From assembly GCF_001751245.1 (NCBI RefSeq), contig NZ_LJGU01000122.1:17961-63291 (forward strand): a DNA stretch of 45,331 bases, read 5' to 3'. The notes beneath the pieces were generated by a model, which was not told where the DNA came from, did no database searches, and saw nothing but the letters and a program-made list of their open reading frames with translations. This document shows, piece after piece, positions 32,539-40,568 of the stretch. How positions within the stretch are numbered: position 1 is the first letter of the stretch; each line of letters begins with the position of its first letter. The translations under genes and the position numbers were made by a program. The DNA is from Streptomyces oceani. GTDB lineage: Bacteria; Actinomycetota; Actinomycetes; Streptomycetales; Streptomycetaceae.

Positions 32539-34330
32539 GGATGGCTCCGAAGGTTGGGGAGTGCAGCTGTCTCAGCTCGTTGCCGTTGCCGAGGTACATG
32601 TGCACGCCACAGGGCAGGCAGGGGTCGAAGCTGCGTACGGTGCGCATGATGTCGACTCCCTTGAAGTCGTCCGCGCCGTTCTCCTCGAAGATCGGCTGAC
32701 CCTGTACGGCGTCCTCGTACGGGCCCGGGGTGCCGTAACTGTCCCGCGGACTGGCGTTCCACGGCGTGGGCGGATAGGGATGGTAGTTCGCGATCTTCTT
32801 GTCCTTGATCACCAGGTGGTGCGAGAGGACGCCCCGTACCGCCTCGTGGAAGCCGCAGCCGACGGCCTCCTCGGGCACCTCGAAGTCGGTGAAGGTCTTC
32901 GTCTCGCCGGCGCGCACGAGGGTCATCGCCTCCTCCACGAACTGGAAGGCCATAGCCGCGGCGTAGGCGACGAAGTACTGCCGGGCCCGGTTGCGCTCCA
33001 GGGTGTTGTTCCAGCGCGGGATCCTCCACTCGAGCGTCGTCTCCGGCAACTGCTCGCTCTTCGGCAGCGAGATCCGCACGCTGTGGCCGGTCGCCTTGAC
33101 GTAGGGGGTGTCGACCAGTCCGTTCAGCGCCGTGGACCACAGCCGTGCCAGCGGGCCGCCGCCGGTGTCCAGCGCGAGGTGCTGGCCGGAGGTCCGGTCG
33201 TACCAGCGGGGGCTCATCACCCAGCTGTAGTTCCCCTCGAAGTCCCGTTTCTGCGGCTGCGGCACAGTCGTCTGGTTCCACGGGTGGCGCATGTCGACCG
33301 GGTTGCCGAGCGGGTCGTGGGTGACGAACGGCTCCTCGCCCACCCAGTCCTCGTAGTACGAGCTGCCGAGCAGGATGCGCATGCCGAGGTTGATGTCGAC
33401 CAGCTTGTTCGTGACCAACTCGCCGTCGACGATGATGCCCGGGGTGACGAACATCCGCCTGCCCCAGTCGTTCATGGTCTCGTAGCGGTAGTCGCAGAAG
33501 TCCGGGTTCTGGAAGGAGCCCCAGCAGCCGAGCATGACCCGGCGGCGGCCCACCTCCTCGTAGCCGGGCAGGGCCTCGTAGAAGAAGTCGAACACGTCGT
33601 CGTTCATCGCCACGGACTGCTTGACGAAGTCCAGCACCTTCACGAGCCGCGAGAGGTAGTCGGTGAAGGTGTTGGGCTGCGGCATGGTCCCCACTCCACC
33701 CGGATACAGCGTGGAGGGATGGACGTGCCGGCCGCCCATCGTGCAGTACATCTCGCGGGTGATCCGGCTGATCACCAGCGCCTGCTTGTACACCTCCCCC
33801 TCGAAGGGGTTGAAGGCCCGCATGATGTCCGCGATGGTGCGGTAGCCGTGCACGCCCGCCTGTGGCGCCGGGGTGTTCTCGGCCTGGGCCAGCACGCTCG
33901 GGTTGGTGTCCTTGACCATCGCCTCGCAGAAGTCCACGAAGACCAGGTTGTCCTGGAAGAGCGTGTGGTCGAACATGTACTCGGCCGCTTCGCCGAGGTT
34001 GACGATGTGCTCCGCGAGCGGCGGTGGCTTGATGCCGTACGCCATCTGCTGGGCGTAGTCGGAGCAGGTGGTGTGGTTGTCACCGCAGATGCCGCAGATG
34101 CGACTGGTGATGAAGCCGGCGTCCCGGGGGTCCTTGCCCTTCATGAAGACCGAGTAGCCACGGAACAGCGATGAGGTGCTGTAGCACTCGGCCACCTCCC
34201 GGTTCGCGAAGTCGATCTTCGTGTGGATGCCGAGGTTGCCGATGATCCGGGTGATCGGATCCCACGCCATGTCCACCATCTGTGGTGACTGGCGCTCCTT
34301 GGACCGGGACGGCCGCTCGGTGGTGGTCAT
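32531..34330 (-). CDS. hhyL: Group 1h [NiFe]-hydrogenase large subunit
   Basis: Catalytic subunit (599 aa) of a high-affinity, oxygen-tolerant H2-oxidising hydrogenase of the actinobacterial group 1h (former group 5) type. The N-terminal nickel motif is RICGICGDNH (77-86) with Cys79 and Cys82. The C-terminal motif is DPCLPCGVH (569-577) with Cys571 and Cys574. The last 22 residues after His577 form the extension expected to be cut off by the protease encoded at 30338. The CGDNHTTCSDYAQQ continuation and the missing membrane elements fit group 1h. ATG 34330 follows GGGAGTGGC. Used to gain electrons from atmospheric H2 during starvation or sporulation (family knowledge). Confidence 0.95.
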   Translation of the reverse strand: MTTTERPSRSKERQSPQMVDMAWDPITRIIGNLGIHTKIDFANREVAECYSTSSLFRGYSVFMKGKDPRDAGFITSRICGICGDNHTTCSDYAQQMAYGIKPPPLAEHIVNLGEAAEYMFDHTLFQDNLVFVDFCEAMVKDTNPSVLAQAENTPAPQAGVHGYRTIADIMRAFNPFEGEVYKQALVISRITREMYCTMGGRHVHPSTLYPGGVGTMPQPNTFTDYLSRLVKVLDFVKQSVAMNDDVFDFFYEALPGYEEVGRRRVMLGCWGSFQNPDFCDYRYETMNDWGRRMFVTPGIIVDGELVTNKLVDINLGMRILLGSSYYEDWVGEEPFVTHDPLGNPVDMRHPWNQTTVPQPQKRDFEGNYSWVMSPRWYDRTSGQHLALDTGGGPLARLWSTALNGLVDTPYVKATGHSVRISLPKSEQLPETTLEWRIPRWNNTLERNRARQYFVAYAAAMAFQFVEEAMTLVRAGETKTFTDFEVPEEAVGCGFHEAVRGVLSHHLVIKDKKIANYHPYPPTPWNASPRDSYGTPGPYEDAVQGQPIFEENGADDFKGVDIMRTVRSFDPCLPCGVHMYLGNGNELRQLHSPTFGAIHG

Positions 34331-34407
34331 GCCACTCCCTACGTGTCTGTCGCTGCTGCGTGCTGGGTGCGGTGCTGAGCGAGGGGTGCGGGTGCGGGCG
34401 CTGCCCG

Positions 34408-35517
34408 CTAGTTGCTCCGCGCGTCGGTCTCCGAGCGCCAGTACGGGTCGTAACCACTGGTCAGCTCGGCCTTGTTGTGGCGCCACTTGGTCTCCCGGTT
34501 CACGGCGACGTTGGTGATGCCGCGCATCCGCCGGATGAAGGCGCCGTAGGGCTTGATGAGCAGCGAGGACAGGCTGCCGCCCGCGGGCTCGTCCATGAAC
34601 GGCATGAAGGCGTCCGGGAAGCCCGGCATGGTGCAGCCGATACAGATGCCGCCGACGTTCGGGCAGCCGCCGATGCCGGACATCCACCCGCGCTTGGGCA
34701 CGTTGCAGTTGACGACCGGTCCCCAACAGCCAACCTTCACCTGGCACTTCGGCGAGTTGTAGTCCTTGGCGAAGTCCGCCTGCTCGTAGTAGGCGGCCCG
34801 GTCGCAGCCCTCGTGGACGGTCTTCCCGAACAGCCACTGGGGCCGCAGCATGTGGTCGAGCGGGGGCGGCGGAGCCGACCCGGCCGCGTGGTAGAGCAGC
34901 CAGGTCAGGGTCTCCATGAAGTTCTCCGGCTGGACGGGGCAGCCCGGGATGTTGACGATCGGCAGCCCGCCCCGCGAGGTGTAGTCCCAACCCAGGTAGT
35001 CGGCGAGCCCCATGCATCCGGTGGGGTTGCCGGCCATGGCGTGGATGCCGCCGTACGTCGCGCACGTACCGGCGCCGACGACGGCCCAGGCGCGCGGCGC
35101 GAGGTGGTCGAGCCACCAGTTGAGGGTGAGCGGCTGGCCGGTCTCCTCGTCCATGCCGAAGGAGGTCCAGAAGCCCTCGCCCTCGATGATGTTCTGGTTC
35201 GGGATCGAGCCCTCGATGACCAGGATGAACGGCCCCAGTTCACCGCGTGCGGCGGCCCGGAACGGCGCGAGGAAGTGCTCACCGCCCAGGCTGGGGGACA
35301 GCACCTTGTTGTGCAGGTTGACCTTCGGCAGTCCGGGAATGAGACCGAGCACGACGTCCTCGATCGCCGGCTGCGCGGCAGCCGTCACGGACACCGTGTC
35401 GCCGTCGCAGCTCATGCCCTCGGAGATCCAGAGGACGTCGATCTCCTGGAAGCCGTCCGGACGCTCCGCCGTGCTGGTTTGCTGGCCTGTCGTACGGGTA
35501 TCGCTCTCGACGCTCAT
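34408..35517 (-). CDS. hhyS: Group 1h [NiFe]-hydrogenase small subunit
   Basis: Iron-sulfur electron-transfer subunit of 369 aa. The proximal cluster segment reads SCDGD (36-40) where most hydrogenases have CxxC; in the studied actinobacterial-type enzyme of Ralstonia one ligand is Asp, and Asp at 38 or 40 here matches that. Other cysteine motifs: GTCATYGG, IPGCPVQPEN, HEGCDRAA, KCQVKVGCWGPVVNCN and GGICIGCTMPGFPD. No twin-arginine signal or C-terminal anchor is present, so the enzyme is cytoplasmic or peripherally attached. ATG 35517 follows GGAGACC. 77 bp separate it from hhyL. Confidence 0.95.
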   Translation of the reverse strand: MSVESDTRTTGQQTSTAERPDGFQEIDVLWISEGMSCDGDTVSVTAAAQPAIEDVVLGLIPGLPKVNLHNKVLSPSLGGEHFLAPFRAAARGELGPFILVIEGSIPNQNIIEGEGFWTSFGMDEETGQPLTLNWWLDHLAPRAWAVVGAGTCATYGGIHAMAGNPTGCMGLADYLGWDYTSRGGLPIVNIPGCPVQPENFMETLTWLLYHAAGSAPPPPLDHMLRPQWLFGKTVHEGCDRAAYYEQADFAKDYNSPKCQVKVGCWGPVVNCNVPKRGWMSGIGGCPNVGGICIGCTMPGFPDAFMPFMDEPAGGSLSSLLIKPYGAFIRRMRGITNVAVNRETKWRHNKAELTSGYDPYWRSETDARSN

Positions 35518-35542
35518 CTGCTCGGTCTCCTTAGGACTGCGG

Positions 35543-37132
35543 TCACGGAACCGGTCTGTCGGGGGGCTGCGGCACCTCGCGGTGGTCGTCGCATGAGGAA
35601 GTCAGCGGCTGGACCTCGTCCGGGCGGAAGTAGCGGAACCGGCCGTACCAGCTGTGCAGTTCGGCGGCCGGGTCGTCCTCGAGCGTGACGGCGACGTGCC
35701 GGCTGCCGTCCACGTCGTGGAACACCGCCGACACCTGAGCCGTACGCCCGGCCAGGAACATGTCCTGGGCGTCGGCGCCCCCCTTGCGCGGACGGAGGCG
35801 TACGATGCTGCCCTTCGCGACAGCGACCCCGTCGACCAGCACGCTGTCCGTCGCCGGGGATAGCCCGTCGTCGCCGCCCTCCTCCCACCACGGGGTGGTC
35901 ATCCGAGGCGGTACGGAGTCCGCCTCGGGCACCGACACCTCCCGCGCCGGCTGTGCTGCCGCTTCCGGTCGCGCCCGCTGGGCCGGCCGCAACGAGCGGA
36001 TCGCGCCGTGCAGCCGCTCGAACACCTCGGGCGGCAGCTGTTCGACCCGCTCGAGGATGTCCGCGGCGCGTTGGTCGGTGGCGCGTGCCTCGCGCTTCTC
36101 CTCGTCCGTTAGCAACAGCGTCCGCAGGGACAGGATCTCGTCGATCTCGGCGGAGTCGTGCAGATCCCCCGGGCTCTCCGGAGCGACTCGTGGGTGGTCG
36201 GGCAGAATGATCGGCGCGGACAGGACCAGTTCGCGCGATCCCTCCTCACCGGCGAGCACCGGGAAGGTGTGGACGTTACGGCAGCCCGCGGCATGCCGCG
36301 CCGCCCACTCGGGCGGGTCGGTCAGCGAGACGAACTCCACCCCCTGGCCGCCGATCAGGGTGTGCGTGGCCACCAGCGCCTGCCGTAGGGCCTCGTCCCG
36401 GGTGAGCCGCCCCGGGGGTGGACGCCCCGTGTTCTCGGTGCGCACCCGCAGCAGCCAGGGGGCGGCGGGGCCGTCAGGCCGTTCTGCCGACAGCGTCACC
36501 CTCGCCTCGACCGGCTGGCGCCGTCGTACGACCCACCCGGCGCCGTCCGGAAGGCTCTCGGTCTCCTCCCCGCCGGGCGCGGTGACCGGTACGGACCGCT
36601 CGCCCAGCAGGAGTTCCGCCAGCGGGACCACGACATCGACCTCCCTGGGCACCGCCTCGTCGAAGGAGAGGTGCAGGGTGCCGGCGACCTCCAGAGAGTC
36701 CACCGGCTCGTACCAGCCGTCCTCGGACCGGCGCCGCACGGACTTGCGCTGGAGTTGGAGATAGCGCACCCGTGCGTGCACCACGGCGTCGGGCAGCGGC
36801 TCCAGCAGACACTCGGTCTGCTGGTACCAGGACTCGGCGGAGCCCGCGATCCCCGGACTCACGGGTCCGTCCGCCTCCACCCAGTCCCGCGGGGCGAGGA
36901 CGCCGAACTGCCACCGCACCCGGTTCTTCGGTGAGGAGCGGCGGTAGGGATAGAGCAGATATCCCTCGTAGAGCACGGAGTCCGCCACCGCGCGCACGCG
37001 CTCGAAGTCGGGCCGCGCCGCCGACGGCGACGCGGGCGGGGGCGAGGGCTGTCCCGCGTTCTGGGGGAGCGGCTGGTTCGCGGGGGCGGTGACGAGGTCG
37101 TCAGCCGGTCCGTCAGAGGGCTCGCGCAGCAC
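35543..37132 (-). CDS. Large uncharacterised protein heading the hydrogenase operon
   Basis: About 529 aa, no membrane segment. An N-terminal region with FERVRAVADSVLYEGYLLYP and RRSSPKNRVRWQFGVLAP is followed by a middle beta-rich part (residues ~100-300). A helical segment (DEEKREARATDQRAADILER) leads to a C-terminal domain with DGVAVAKGSIVRLRPRKGG, LAGRTAQVSAVFHDVDGSRH and a final WYGRFRYFRPDEVQPL. GTG 37132 has an excellent GGAGGG; an ATG at 37216 in the same frame lacks one. It ends 25 bp before hhyS. I know of similar proteins beside group 1h hydrogenases, but not of a function; a specific assembly or chaperone role is possible. Confidence 0.8.
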   Translation of the reverse strand: MLREPSDGPADDLVTAPANQPLPQNAGQPSPPPASPSAARPDFERVRAVADSVLYEGYLLYPYRRSSPKNRVRWQFGVLAPRDWVEADGPVSPGIAGSAESWYQQTECLLEPLPDAVVHARVRYLQLQRKSVRRRSEDGWYEPVDSLEVAGTLHLSFDEAVPREVDVVVPLAELLLGERSVPVTAPGGEETESLPDGAGWVVRRRQPVEARVTLSAERPDGPAAPWLLRVRTENTGRPPPGRLTRDEALRQALVATHTLIGGQGVEFVSLTDPPEWAARHAAGCRNVHTFPVLAGEEGSRELVLSAPIILPDHPRVAPESPGDLHDSAEIDEILSLRTLLLTDEEKREARATDQRAADILERVEQLPPEVFERLHGAIRSLRPAQRARPEAAAQPAREVSVPEADSVPPRMTTPWWEEGGDDGLSPATDSVLVDGVAVAKGSIVRLRPRKGGADAQDMFLAGRTAQVSAVFHDVDGSRHVAVTLEDDPAAELHSWYGRFRYFRPDEVQPLTSSCDDHREVPQPPDRPVP

Positions 37133-37216
37133 CGTTTCCCTCCGTTCGTGCTCGACGTCCCGGGGCTCGATGAAAGGCGTGGCCTGATCGACCTGTCTCA
37201 GATTGGCATGGTTCAT

Positions 37217-37526
37217 CACTTTTGACACTGATTTGCCGTTCGGGAGGGACCCAGGAGAGGGACATCCCCCAGTCAAAGCTCCGCACGGACAACGCGCTCG
37301 CCCGCAAAGAGGAAGGAGGGAACGCCGACAGGGCAGTGCTGGCAGACCGTCGACGAGGCGCGGGGCCGAGGCGACTCGTGCGTCGTCTCGACCCCGCGCT
37401 CGTGTTTCCGTGCCGGGTGCGGGAGCGTGGGTCTTCGCCACCCGGTCCCGTCGGGCGCAGCCGTCCGGCGAGGTGTGGCCCCGTTGGCACTCCCGGGCCG
37501 TGTCGACGGGCGTCACCCGCGTGCGG
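37217..37526. other. Intergenic region upstream of hydrogenase operon
   Basis: About 310 bp with no convincing gene. It must contain the hydrogenase operon promoter. The only -35-like element on the reverse strand is TTGACT near 37277-37272, with a poor -10, so an alternative sigma factor or activator is likely. No clear palindrome was found. Confidence 0.45.
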
Positions 37527-37910
37527 TCAACGTGTCCGGGCGTGCGAGGTCTCCCCGGTGGCGACCACTTCGGAGCCTTCGCGGTCAATCCGTTCGATGC
37601 CCCACGCGCCGAGCGACCCGAGCGCCTGGTTGAGCGTGCGCCCGTGCTCGGTGAGCGAGTACTCCACCCGCGGCGGCACTTCGGCAAACACCTCGCGGTG
37701 CACGAGGCCGTCCTCCTCCATCTCACGCAGGTGTTGGGTGAGCATCTTCTCGCTCACCCCGGGCAGGCCACGACGAAGCTGGGCGAAGCGGCGTACGTGA
37801 TGAGCGTCGAGTTCCCAGAGAATCAGGCCCTTCCACTTGCCGCTCACCACGTCGAGCGCGGCGTCGATCCCGCAGACGTACGGTCCGCGCCTTGATGACC
37901 TGGCGGTCAC
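37527..37910 (-). CDS. HxlR-family regulator
   Basis: Winged-helix regulator of 127 aa: IDAALDVVSGKWKGLILWEL, then RFAQLRRGLPGVSEKMLTQH and LREMEEDGLVHREVF with the wing PPRVEYSLTEHGRTL. A Cys close to the N-terminus (YVCGID, residue 13) is at the position used as a redox or electrophile sensor in some HxlR proteins. The GTG start has a strong AAGGAGG. It is divergent from an imine-reductase-like gene, with an AAGTACC/GGTACTT dyad in the 82-bp gap, and likely represses both. Confidence 0.9.
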   Translation of the reverse strand: MTARSSRRGPYVCGIDAALDVVSGKWKGLILWELDAHHVRRFAQLRRGLPGVSEKMLTQHLREMEEDGLVHREVFAEVPPRVEYSLTEHGRTLNQALGSLGAWGIERIDREGSEVVATGETSHARTR

Positions 37911-37931
37911 TGATCCTCCTTACGAAAAGGT

Positions 37932-37958
37932 AAGTACCGCAGAACATAGTGGGTACTT
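37932..37958. promoter_or_regulatory. HxlR operator dyad
   Basis: AAGTACC (37932-37938) and GGTACTT (37952-37958), exact inverted repeats 13 bp apart. They lie in the divergent promoter between the HxlR and oxidoreductase genes, in the least GC-rich part of the locus. Confidence 0.68.
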
Positions 37959-37992
37959 CCAACTTTAGCGGCACTCCTTCGAGGATGGGGGC

Positions 37993-38922
37993 ATGAACGA
38001 ACCACAACCCCACCTGTCCAGCCGGAAGACCGCCGTCACCATGCTCGGGATCGGCCCGATGGGGCAGGCGATGACCCGCACCCTGCTCACGGCCGGCCAC
38101 CCGGTCACCGTCTGGAACCGCACCGCCAGTCGCGCGGACGGCGTCGTCGCCGACGGAGCGACGCGCGCGGCGTCACCCGGCGAGGCGGTCGCCGCGAGCG
38201 ATCTCGTGATCCTCAGCCTCACCGACTACCAGGCGATGTACGACGTGCTAGGCAGCGCCCTCGACTCGCTCTCCGGCCGGACTCTGATCAACCTGAGTTC
38301 CGACACGCCGGACCGTTCACGCCAGGCGGCGACCTGGGCGGCGAGCCACGGCGCCCACTTCGTCACCGGCGGTGTCATGGTCCCCGCGCCGATGGTCGGT
38401 ACGGCGGCGGCCTACGTCTACTACAGCGGCCCCGCCCCGGAGGCTCGCCGCCACCTGGACGAGCTGGCGGTGCTCGGCGAGCCGAGGTACCTGGGCGAGG
38501 ACCCCGGCCTGGCTCAGATGATGTACCAGGCCCAACTCGCCCTGTTCCTCACCACCCTCTCCGGGCTGATGCACGCCACGGCGATGCTGGGCGCCGCCGG
38601 GATGAAAGCCACGGAGGCGCTGCGGGAACTGCTCCCGGCCGCCGACTCGCTGGGCGACATCCTGCGGTCCGGAGAGGACACCCCCGGCGCCGCGCTCGAC
38701 GCCGAAGAACACCCCGGCGACCTCAGCACCGTCACCATGATGGGCGCGACGGCCAACCACATCGTGGACACCAGCACGTCACTCGGGCTCGACCTCGCGC
38801 TTCCGCTGGCCGTGCGGTCCCACTACCGACGCGCGTACGAGCACGGACACGGTGGCGACAACTGGACCCGCATCATCGACAGCATCCGAGCGGGCACGGA
38901 AACCCCGAAGGCACTCAACTGA
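37993..38922 (+). CDS. NADPH-dependent imine-reductase-like oxidoreductase
   Basis: Enzyme of 309 aa in the beta-hydroxyacid dehydrogenase/6PGDH superfamily. Rossmann motif MLGIGPMGQAMTRTLLTAG (17-35) and VWNRTASRAD point to NADP(H). LINLSSDTPDRSRQAATWAA and GGVMVPAPMVGTAAAYVYYS follow the pattern of imine reductases (NLTSGTPEQ..., MAxPxxIGT). The C-terminal domain would swap with a second monomer. No acyl- or amino-acid genes are nearby to name a substrate. ATG 37993 lacks a strong Shine-Dalgarno but has GAGGATGGGGGC just before. Controlled by the divergent HxlR (inference). Confidence 0.87.
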   Translation: MNEPQPHLSSRKTAVTMLGIGPMGQAMTRTLLTAGHPVTVWNRTASRADGVVADGATRAASPGEAVAASDLVILSLTDYQAMYDVLGSALDSLSGRTLINLSSDTPDRSRQAATWAASHGAHFVTGGVMVPAPMVGTAAAYVYYSGPAPEARRHLDELAVLGEPRYLGEDPGLAQMMYQAQLALFLTTLSGLMHATAMLGAAGMKATEALRELLPAADSLGDILRSGEDTPGAALDAEEHPGDLSTVTMMGATANHIVDTSTSLGLDLALPLAVRSHYRRAYEHGHGGDNWTRIIDSIRAGTETPKALN

Positions 38923-38948
38923 CCCACGACCCCCGGAGGACGACGGCG

Positions 38949-40142
38949 GTGCGGCGGGCGCTCGCTGAGCTCGGCGCCCTGGACCCGCTGCATGTCCGTG
39001 TGGGCCCGGAGGGGATGGCCGCTACGCCCGACTCGACCGGGTCACGCTGTGCGAAGCGCTAAAGCCGATCCTGGGCATGGGCCCGAGGTACAGCCGCGAC
39101 CGCGCGCAGAAGGACATTCATCATGTGGCCGCGGGGATGCTGGGCGAGAAGCTGCCCGACCGGCTCAACGGCTTCTCCGCTGTCGATCTCTACCATTTCC
39201 CGGCACCGTGGTCTCCGCCCGGGGCGATGCTCGAAGCGCGTCTGATCGAGGTCATCGAGCTGATCGGGTCCGGGACCGATCCTTCCTGCTGGCTCTGCCC
39301 ACCCTTTTCACCGGTGAGTTGCAGCCGGCCACATTGGTGGAGCGGATAGCGGAACTGGAAAGCCTGGGCGTCACACCCGCCCCGGTCGACCTGACGCAGG
39401 CCCTGTTGCGCGTCACCCCCGCTGCGGACGATTCGGTATGTCGCGCGGCCGGGGAACTCCGCTCGGCCGCCGGGCGGCAGCTGGCCCGGTGGCTGCTTGA
39501 GGGCGGTCTGCCGTACCAGGACTCGATTCCGCGAGAATGGCCGGCCTCCGATCCGACGAGCGCCCCGGCCGGGGTGTGGCCCCCGTACAACCCGGGCTTG
39601 ACGCTCACCCGTCACTACCGGCGGTCGCCGCGACCCTCGTCGACAGCTACGACCTGCGTCCGCATGGGACGACCGCCATGATCTCGCCCGCCTCCTTTGC
39701 CGCGCCCTACCGGGCGGCAGAGTTGCCGCATCACCGCGACGAGGTGGCGGCCCGTGCGGGCCTGCTGGGGAGGACCATGCTCCGGTCTCTGCTCGAAGCC
39801 AGCGGACCTGCGGGGTACGGATGCGCTGGCAGATCGCGCACGACACAGTACCGGTTCACGCGCTGCTCTCGCTCGCCGCACAATGCCAGTTGGACAGCGG
39901 ACTGCTCGCGGGGCAGCTGCAGGCGCTGCTGCGCAGGAAGAGGATCAAGCCGAACCCCGTTGTCACCGCGCTGCGCGAGGCGGCCGAGACGGGGTGCCGG
40001 ACAGTTCCTCGCCCTCGCCGTCGAGTGCGCGTCGACATGCGGGGCCACGGGCCGTATTGCCGAGGTCGATGAGTTGGCCGCACGCGCCGGTTCCAGCCAG
40101 ACGGTGCGGAACGCTCGGCTGCTGCGCGACGTACTGAGCTGA
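38949..40142 (+). pseudogene. Multiply frameshifted DUF6493-like (HEAT-like) remnant
   Basis: A decayed gene. Coding segments follow one another in changing frames: VRRALAELGALDPLHVRVG (38949-), GRYARLDRVTLCEALKPILG ... RLNGFSAVDLYHFP (to ~39277), SFLLALPTLFTGELQPATLV ... GRQLARWLLEGGLPYQ (to ~39605), then AELPHHRDEVAARAGLLGRT (to ~39820), VHALLSLAAQCQLDSGLLAG (to ~39990), and AEVDELAARAGSSQTV ... LLRDVLS with TGA at 40142. At least five frameshifts are needed. The phrases match, from memory, the DUF6493/DUF7824-type helical-repeat proteins usually encoded beside SWIM-domain proteins. The N-terminal part of that family is also missing. Confidence 0.75.
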
Positions 40143-40294
40143 GGTCCCATGGGGACGGCCGCCGGGCATGCCTTGACTGACTCGGGCGCCCTTAGTCGCC
40201 GTACGGCTCCCGCCGGCACTCGGCGTTGACCGGCGGCGAGCGCCGGGTCCGAGGCCCACCGGGCCCAAGCTGACGTACGAGGCTGGAAAGAACG

Positions 40295-40326
40295 TGTGCG
40301 GGTCGAGGCTCACCTCGACCCGCACA
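40295..40326. terminator. Terminator of the tRNA-Leu gene
   Basis: Perfect 14-bp arms TGTGCGGGTCGAGG (40295-40308) and CCTCGACCCGCACA (40313-40326), loop CTCA. It is 18 bp past the 3' end of the reverse-strand tRNA. On the reverse strand it is followed by a modest T-rich tail (CGTTCTTTCC). Confidence 0.85.
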
Positions 40327-40344
40327 AGCTGGGGACACGATCTG

Positions 40345-40429
40345 TGTCGGGAGGGGGACTTGAACCCCCACGCCCTGTAAAGGGCACTAGCACCTCAAGC
40401 TAGCGCGTCTGCCATTCCGCCACCCCGAC
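40345..40429 (-). tRNA. tRNA-Leu(GAG)
   Basis: An 85-nt class II tRNA on the reverse strand. Acceptor stem GTCGGGG/TCCCGAC with discriminator A. The anticodon arm CTAGC-TTGAGGT-GCTAG gives anticodon GAG, reading CUC and CUU. The long variable arm TGCCCTTTACAGGGC and T arm GGGGGTTCAAGTCCCCC complete the leucine type. CCA is not encoded. No attachment-site duplication of the 3' end was found nearby. Confidence 0.95.
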
Positions 40430-40568
40430 AGGTGGTCCCGCCGGCTTCTCGGCCCGCGCGACGGGTACAACTCTAGCACCGGCCACGAGGTGCTCGATCA
40501 CGGTAGTTCCCTGGGCCACCGGCCCGGGGAAGCGGGAGTATGGGAACTCCGTCACCCGAGGAGGAAGT

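Noticed and set aside
35543..37726. Extension of the hydrogenase leader protein to 37726
   Set aside because: The added residues are low-complexity with no ribosome-binding site and run into the HxlR gene; GTG 37132 or ATG 37216 is better supported.
40345..40429. tRNA-Leu as attachment site of an integrated element
   Set aside because: No duplicate of the tRNA 3' end, no integrase, and the flanks look like core chromosome (M20, chaplins).
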